In this document: positions 59,587 to 64,000 of the stretch, piece by piece
Layout of the letters: every line of letters starts with the position of its first letter
Position numbering within the stretch: position 1 is the first letter of the stretch
Notes under the pieces: generated by a model
What the model was told of the DNA's origin: nothing
The model's input: only the letters and a program-made list of their open reading frames with translations
The model's database searches: none
NCBI GenBank assembly: GCA_036940085.1
Contig: JALLBK010000278.1
Coordinates: forward strand, 1 to 64,000
From: Discostella pseudostelligera
Taxonomy: Eukaryota > Bacillariophyta > Thalassiosirophyceae > Thalassiosirales > Thalassiosiraceae
Direction of reading: 5' to 3'
DNA length: 64,000 nt
Made by a program: the position numbers and the translations under genes

Positions 59587-61660
59587 CTACATCATTTTGG
59601 AAGCTTTCACATGGATTTGTTGGCTACTTTCACTTTGTTTGCTACTTTCACCCAAACAAAACACTACGTCATTCGGTACCTCCCTGCAGATAGTTTCTTT
59701 GATCCAGTTGTAGCCAGTGCTGATACAAGCGTACCCATCTGGAATCTCGGTTGTGGAACTGTCAGGATTGCCCCACACTTTTATTAATGAGGAAGAATTG
59801 AGTTGCATGAAAACTGGCAGCATTATGCACACACTATATGAATAATCAAACTCACCGCCATTTTGAACGGCTCCAACTTGAAGAGTCTCTCCGGAAGGAT
59901 CCACAATTACAGTCGGTCCACCTGATAATTCAAGATATTATTGACAATGAGGACGGAATGAATGAATGATGAAGATGTTGCAACAAAATAAAATACCTTC
60001 TTGATTTCACATACATACCTGAATCACCCCCTCCAACTGCACTTCCGATTGCCCATGCACACATAGTGATGTTGTTGTCATTATCTTCACAAGGTTCACA
60101 ATTCGGTACATACCGCAGACATAGAACTAGTGCGCACTAGATTTAGGGCACACTATAGTGCATAGGGTAGTGTGGCATAAATTTGCCGCACTAGCACACT
60201 AACTCCCTAAAATTGCTCTAGGTTAGGTAATTCTAGTGCAGTTTTCAGATCGCCCTAGCATTGTAGTAAGTGCAACATTTGCTTTGGGATTTGCCTCCCT
60301 AACTGTTTTTTAGAGTGAATAAATATGCTGCCACCTGGAACCTTTTGTTTCCACGTGGAGTCTTTTGATGTGCTGTAACTAGATGATAGAAGATAGTGAT
60401 CTCACATCATTATTCACCACATCTAATGAATGATAAATTACCTAGTATTACCTAAATCATAATACTTGTGTTCCAAGCTTGCAAATAAGTCCTTTTGCTG
60501 ACTACTATGGTGAGTATTATTACGGTAGATCATTACTCCTTGCAAGTATTGTACCGCACTAGCTCAATGAGGATAGTGCGAAAAAGAAAAAAAGCTAGTA
60601 CATGTAGTGCACAGTGAATTTGCTGCACTAAACCTAGAGATAGTGCAGCTTGATTTCACTGCACTGCTCTACTGGGTAGTGCGATGTGAAATTCTCTGCA
60701 CTGTACTAGCCAAAAAGTGCGCGCTATTTCTATGTCTGACATACCGGTATTTCGCTGTCCGTGGAATTTTCGGGAAATCCCCTTCTGCTTCGGCATAAGT
60801 GGTAGAGCCCCATCCAAAGGTTTCCAAGTCTTGATTGTCAACAGGAACAGTAGGGTCCTGATTCAATTTTACAATTGGAATGCCAGTAGCTGGCCTTCCT
60901 TCAGGTAGAATGACCACAGCTAATCCATCTCAGGAGGGTGATTGAATGCATAGCCGAACTCAGGACTACACGGATCAGCTCCTGTAGGACATAATTTGTA
61001 CGTGATGACACTTGCAGCGTCTGGTTGCGATTGGTCACACATGTTCAAACGGAGACAAGATTCAGAATGAAAAAGGTTACAATCTTGGGTGTAAAGAATA
61101 GGAAGATGCACCGAATGAGTAAAGTGAAGAGAGCAAGGAAACAAAATGAGTATGATATTCACTCACGGGCTGCAGTCAAAACTGCCCTGGGTGAGATAAG
61201 TGATTCACCGCACAACCCCCCATCCAGATTAACTAGGTATCGATGATGCGCTTCCCAGACATCCTTGTCAAGTACAGTTCTAATCCCAATGATCCTCGAC
61301 AAAGGGCCATTTCCATCATGAAGAGCAGATGCATTGCTGGTTGCCATGGAAGCCGCGGAAACATTCTTCCTCGCACCAACACCAACTCCAAGACAGATGG
61401 TCAAGGCGACAAGAGACGCGACAGTGATGGTAAGCTTCTTCGTCGTCCACGTGTGCCCCCCCTTGTCCAGCAGCTGCCAATGCATCATTAGCATTCGCGA
61501 CGGTGGTTCCATCTTCCTCATCATTGCTGGAGAACACAACCTGGACAAGTGGGGCGATGTTCGTCTTGTTGTTGTTGTTGTTGTTGTTGTTTTTGATGTT
61601 GTTGTTGGCAAAGCGATCCTCAATGATGTCACTGATTTTGATTCTACAGTCTTCCTTCAT
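59587..61660 (-). pseudogene. trypsin-like serine protease (S1) gene broken by a transposon and frameshifts
   Basis: S1 fold signatures run in order across four exons (61167-61660, 60019-61083, 59856-59921, 59587-59777). They are LTAA spliced to HC (catalytic His), PEMD/LAVV (catalytic Asp), FGWGSTTYAEAEG, GDSG spliced to GPTVIV (catalytic Ser) and GYACISTGYNWIKETIC. A TM anchor (LTITVASLVALTICLGVGVG) precedes the protease, so it would be a membrane-tethered or secreted enzyme. Three lesions are seen. A 623-bp MITE (60116-60738) interrupts exon 2. One base is missing beside the Asp codon near 60922. A run of seven C (61456-61462) appears to have an extra base, if translation begins at 61660. 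Without the MITE and one target copy the exon lengths sum to a multiple of three. It is probably a pseudogene or a disrupted allele. Confidence 0.87.
60116..60738. mobile_element. non-autonomous hAT-type MITE (623 bp) inside a protease exon
   Basis: The ends are inverted repeats starting CAGACATAGAACTAGTGCGC (left) and, inverted, CAGACATAGAAATAGCGCGC (right), with two mismatches over 23 bp. Identical 8-bp copies of ACATACCG flank the element at 60108-60115 and 60739-60746. The interior has no coding capacity and is rich in TAGTGCAC/GTGCACTA-type subterminal motifs. CAG...CTG termini plus an 8-bp duplication indicate mobilisation by a hAT transposase. The TIRs differ from those of the element at 894-3672, so it belongs to another family. 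Confidence 0.92.
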
Positions 61661-62639
61661 GATGATGATTTAATTGGAGGAGTACAAAGACAAAGAGCTG
61701 AGAATGGCAATAGAGCTTGTTGTCGTTGGCCTCGAAGCATTTTATGATACATCATTTCGACAATGAGGGTGCAATCCTCAATGCTTGAAAAATAGAAAGG
61801 ATCGAGAGCAGACGATAGTGTCAATCTTTCTTGGTCACAGTTTCTCAAGATTGGGTTGAATCCAATGATACTACGATGCATCGAACTCATCTTCACATCA
61901 CCGTCGAAGGTCGAACAAGCAAGACCATGTCATCCATGTGCGGTTGAAGGCAAATCTTTGGCTGGATATCGTGCCATAGCACGGGGCGGTAAACATGGCG
62001 CCAAGCTACATACTGCGATGAGATGATTTTATCAGAAGAGTGGTGCTGGATAGCGACAGCGCGCTGGCGACGACGGCGGCGGCTGGTAGTGGAGGATCGT
62101 ACGATACTGCCATGGTCATGGTCATGGGTCATGGAAGACCGTATGGTAGATATCTACGTATTTTGATGAGCCCGGCCGCGCGGATACTTACGATAGGATC
62201 GTATCGTACCGTACCGTACCGAACTTCCCGCCATATCTTTTCCTCCATCTTTTCCCGCCATATCTTTCTCATCGTATCTTTCCCGCCATATTCATATCTT
62301 TTCCGAGTTTTCCGCCATATCTTTTCCCGCCATATCTGTCTCTTCGTATCTTTCCCGCCATATCTTTTCCTGCCAACTACGAGCCTTCGTAGATGCGACG
62401 ATGAATGATGAACCATACCAGTATCCATCCCATCACCCATCACCCACCTATCACCGTAACCAATGTCTTATGATATGTTTAGGTTAGGTTCTACACTAAA
62501 GTCCCGGTGGGCATGAAAAAGGCAGATTGGTCAGGAGGAAAGTCCGAGTCCATGATAACAGTGCGCTCGCCGACATAAGCCTATAGTACTTCGCTGGCGC
62601 TCCACCATCTTTTTGTCAACAGGGATGACGATCCCAACC
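61661..62639. other. divergent region with TCCCGCCATAT tandem array
   Basis: About 980 bp upstream of both the protease gene and the last gene. It includes a CGTACCGTACCGTACCG stretch (about 62200-62220) followed by the TTTCCCGCCATATC array. No gene is convincing, although short plus-strand frames around 62470-62560 are open. Confidence 0.45.
62225..62365 (+). repeat. degenerate ~28-bp tandem array of TTTCCCGCCATATC
   Basis: Six copies of CCGCCATAT start at 62228, 62255, 62283, 62312, 62327 and 62355, a spacing of 27, 28, 29, 15 and 28. The fuller unit is TTTCCCGCCATATCTTTCTC followed by ATCGTATC. Each copy carries the same E2F-like core that occurs singly in other promoters of this window. 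Two decayed copies (TCCTCCATC, TCCTGCC) are also present. Confidence 0.9.
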
Positions 62640-64000
62640 ATGACATCTATCCCACGCTCCAAGTCCAAATGTCCTCTGCGCAAATTATTTACATGGGTCA
62701 TGAATATTTTGACTTGCTTGGCATGCCTATCACCCGCAAAGATTCATGGGCTGTCCACACCATCGCCACCACCCCAACCATCAAGTTCATCGGCACCCTC
62801 TACTTTGGGGGGTAGGAATAACAATGAGCATCTATTCGATTCACTCGTGGACCGGAATGCGCAACAAAATTCTCCTCCTCCTAACCAAGAGGTTGGCGAG
62901 GAACAGCATCCAAATCCGGTAACCAACCTGTTCCATCGTTTTTTTCCAAATCATCACGATGGGTCTGGTGGCAGTAGACTCTCCCTCACAAACATTTTGC
63001 CCGATTTTACATTTGCCATACCAAATATCAATCTACCTGACATGTCCTTCACATCATCCATGTTTACCAAATTGAATAGTCATGAAAAATATCAGCAGAT
63101 AGAGGACTTTGATGTTGGTCTTGCCAAGGACATTGAAGAGGCGTTACTATTGGCAAACAGTAATCTTGCTGGAGCAGAGGGGTTGAGTGGTGATGGTAAA
63201 GGAAATGCTTCGTTCGACGCAAAGAGGAACGAATTATTGAATCGACATCGGGAAGACAGCAACAGCAGCCGCGATCGTAGGGTGGATTCGTTGGAGAGCA
63301 AGGAGAAATCAAAGATACCTTTATTCAATGAAAACAATGTTGCAGATTGGGATTTGGCTGATCTCAAACAGAGGCGGATTCATACGGGGAAACAAAATGT
63401 TAGTGGTGAGAGCCAAGTGAATGCCCAAGACGCTAAACCATCCTTGTTTCAAGAGACGAATGCGGCACATCAACAAATGACAAGGCTTGGTCGTAACTAT
63501 TTGGTTGATGCGCAAATAATTGACAACCATGTGATCGCCAGAGAAGCAAAGCCATCCTTGTTCCAAGAGACTAATGTGGCAATTCAAGCACTCTCAAAGT
63601 TCAACAGCCGCAACGATGCTATCACAATCGACAATTTTGCGAATGCAGCAGATGTGAAGGAGAACTACATTGATCGACGAATAACGAGTTATAACCGAAG
63701 GAATGACTTAAATAACAAAAGACTTGCAAGCTTGTTGGACGGTTCAGGGGTTGTGAGCAATCATAGGAATATGGACATGCAATCTGCAATGAGACATGAT
63801 TTCACGAGGTCAATGGCGCGGAAGGTTGACGCTGCCGCGGCTTCCGCTCAGGCGGCGTGGAATGATGGATCATTACATCACTATGCATTACATAGGAGTC
63901 GCATCCCTCAACAACGAGATAATTTGGTTGGTTCTTCACCTGGCACGCACGGGTTTGCTGGCGTCGATACAATGAAATCCAGCACTTATGAAATTGGTGA
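62640..64000 (+). CDS. 5' part of an unrecognised secreted-looking protein (runs off the window)
   Basis: From the ATG at 62640 the frame has no stop to the window end (about 453 codons). The first residues form a plausible signal peptide: basic MTSIPRSKSKCPLRK, then hydrophobic FTWVMNILTCLACLSPAKIHG. A Pro/Ser/Asn-rich section follows, then a long polar, helix-prone region with a repeated AKPSLFQETN(A/V)A (about residues 270 and 309). It also contains an Ala-rich DAAAASAQAAWNDG segment. I do not recognise a family. In 62600-62812 a second frame is also open and protein-like (SSAQIIYMGHEYFDLLGMPI), so the true 5' exon arrangement may differ. Confidence 0.6.
   Translation, partial: MTSIPRSKSKCPLRKLFTWVMNILTCLACLSPAKIHGLSTPSPPPQPSSSSAPSTLGGRNNNEHLFDSLVDRNAQQNSPPPNQEVGEEQHPNPVTNLFHRFFPNHHDGSGGSRLSLTNILPDFTFAIPNINLPDMSFTSSMFTKLNSHEKYQQIEDFDVGLAKDIEEALLLANSNLAGAEGLSGDGKGNASFDAKRNELLNRHREDSNSSRDRRVDSLESKEKSKIPLFNENNVADWDLADLKQRRIHTGKQNVSGESQVNAQDAKPSLFQETNAAHQQMTRLGRNYLVDAQIIDNHVIAREAKPSLFQETNVAIQALSKFNSRNDAITIDNFANAADVKENYIDRRITSYNRRNDLNNKRLASLLDGSGVVSNHRNMDMQSAMRHDFTRSMARKVDAAAASAQAAWNDGSLHHYALHRSRIPQQRDNLVGSSPGTHGFAGVDTMKSSTYEIG

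Noticed and set aside
1..64000. CRISPR arrays, operons or bacterial contamination
   Set aside because: Introns, organelle presequences and eukaryote-only proteins run throughout. No spaced direct-repeat arrays or polycistronic gene sets were seen.

Overview
The window reads as nuclear DNA from a photosynthetic stramenopile, most likely a diatom. It has spliceosomal introns of about 50-120 bp with GTAAGT/GTGAGT donors, a fucoxanthin-chlorophyll-type light-harvesting protein with an AFAP plastid-entry motif, a FEA1/phytotransferrin-like iron protein, and many proteins padded with Ser/Asn/Thr/Gln runs. Genes are dense, lie on both strands and often share divergent promoters. Most gene models were built by hand from splice sites. 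For every multi-exon model described as closed, the exon lengths sum to a multiple of three. Family calls rest on recognised motifs, not on searches.

Layout. 1-840: little coding support, plus a 7-bp minisatellite. 894-3672: a complete hAT transposon (23-bp perfect TIRs, 8-bp target duplication) whose transposase is frameshifted. 3965-5347 (-): MAT1, the CDK-activating-kinase/TFIIH RING subunit. 5992-6918 (+): probable mitochondrial membrane protein. 7879-12246 (+): unrecognised multi-exon protein with C-terminal aromatic/Gly repeats. 13138-17430 (-): three-repeat MYB (MYB3R). 18415-22647 (-): large single-pass surface protein with a DNRLRE-like ectodomain. 23515-32617 (+): very large Rod/KNTC1-like kinetochore protein. 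33134-33746 (-): histone H2A.X-like with an SQDY tail. 34238-36133 (-): FEA1-like protein. 37140-37709 (+): RRM protein. 37989-39499 (-): Nudix hydrolase, with an assembly scar at its 5' end. 40043-42361 (-): zuotin/DNAJC2. 42886-45083 (+): unrecognised membrane protein with four STxVQxLPG repeats. 46144-46970 (+): light-harvesting protein. 47194-55562 (-): ECM29 proteasome adaptor in seven exons. 56157-57716 (+): mitochondrial-carrier-family protein of peroxisomal type. 58158-59147 (-): TIM14/PAM18. 59587-61660 (-): trypsin-like protease gene broken by a 623-bp hAT-type MITE and by apparent frameshifts. 62640-64000 (+): start of a secreted-looking protein that runs off the window.

Several genes belong to the cell cycle: MAT1, MYB3R, the Rod-like protein and the DNA-damage histone H2A.X. 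Others belong to protein quality control: zuotin, ECM29 and TIM14. Intergenic spacers repeatedly carry an E2F-like TTCCCGCC(A) motif and a CACGTG(G) G-box, often close together. The clearest notable signals are the two hAT-family insertions with intact target duplications (one inside an exon of the protease gene), the recurrent TCCCGCCA element with a ~28-bp tandem array, and two repeat-bearing proteins I cannot place in a family. I found no rRNA, tRNA or CRISPR by eye. tRNAs were not searched exhaustively.
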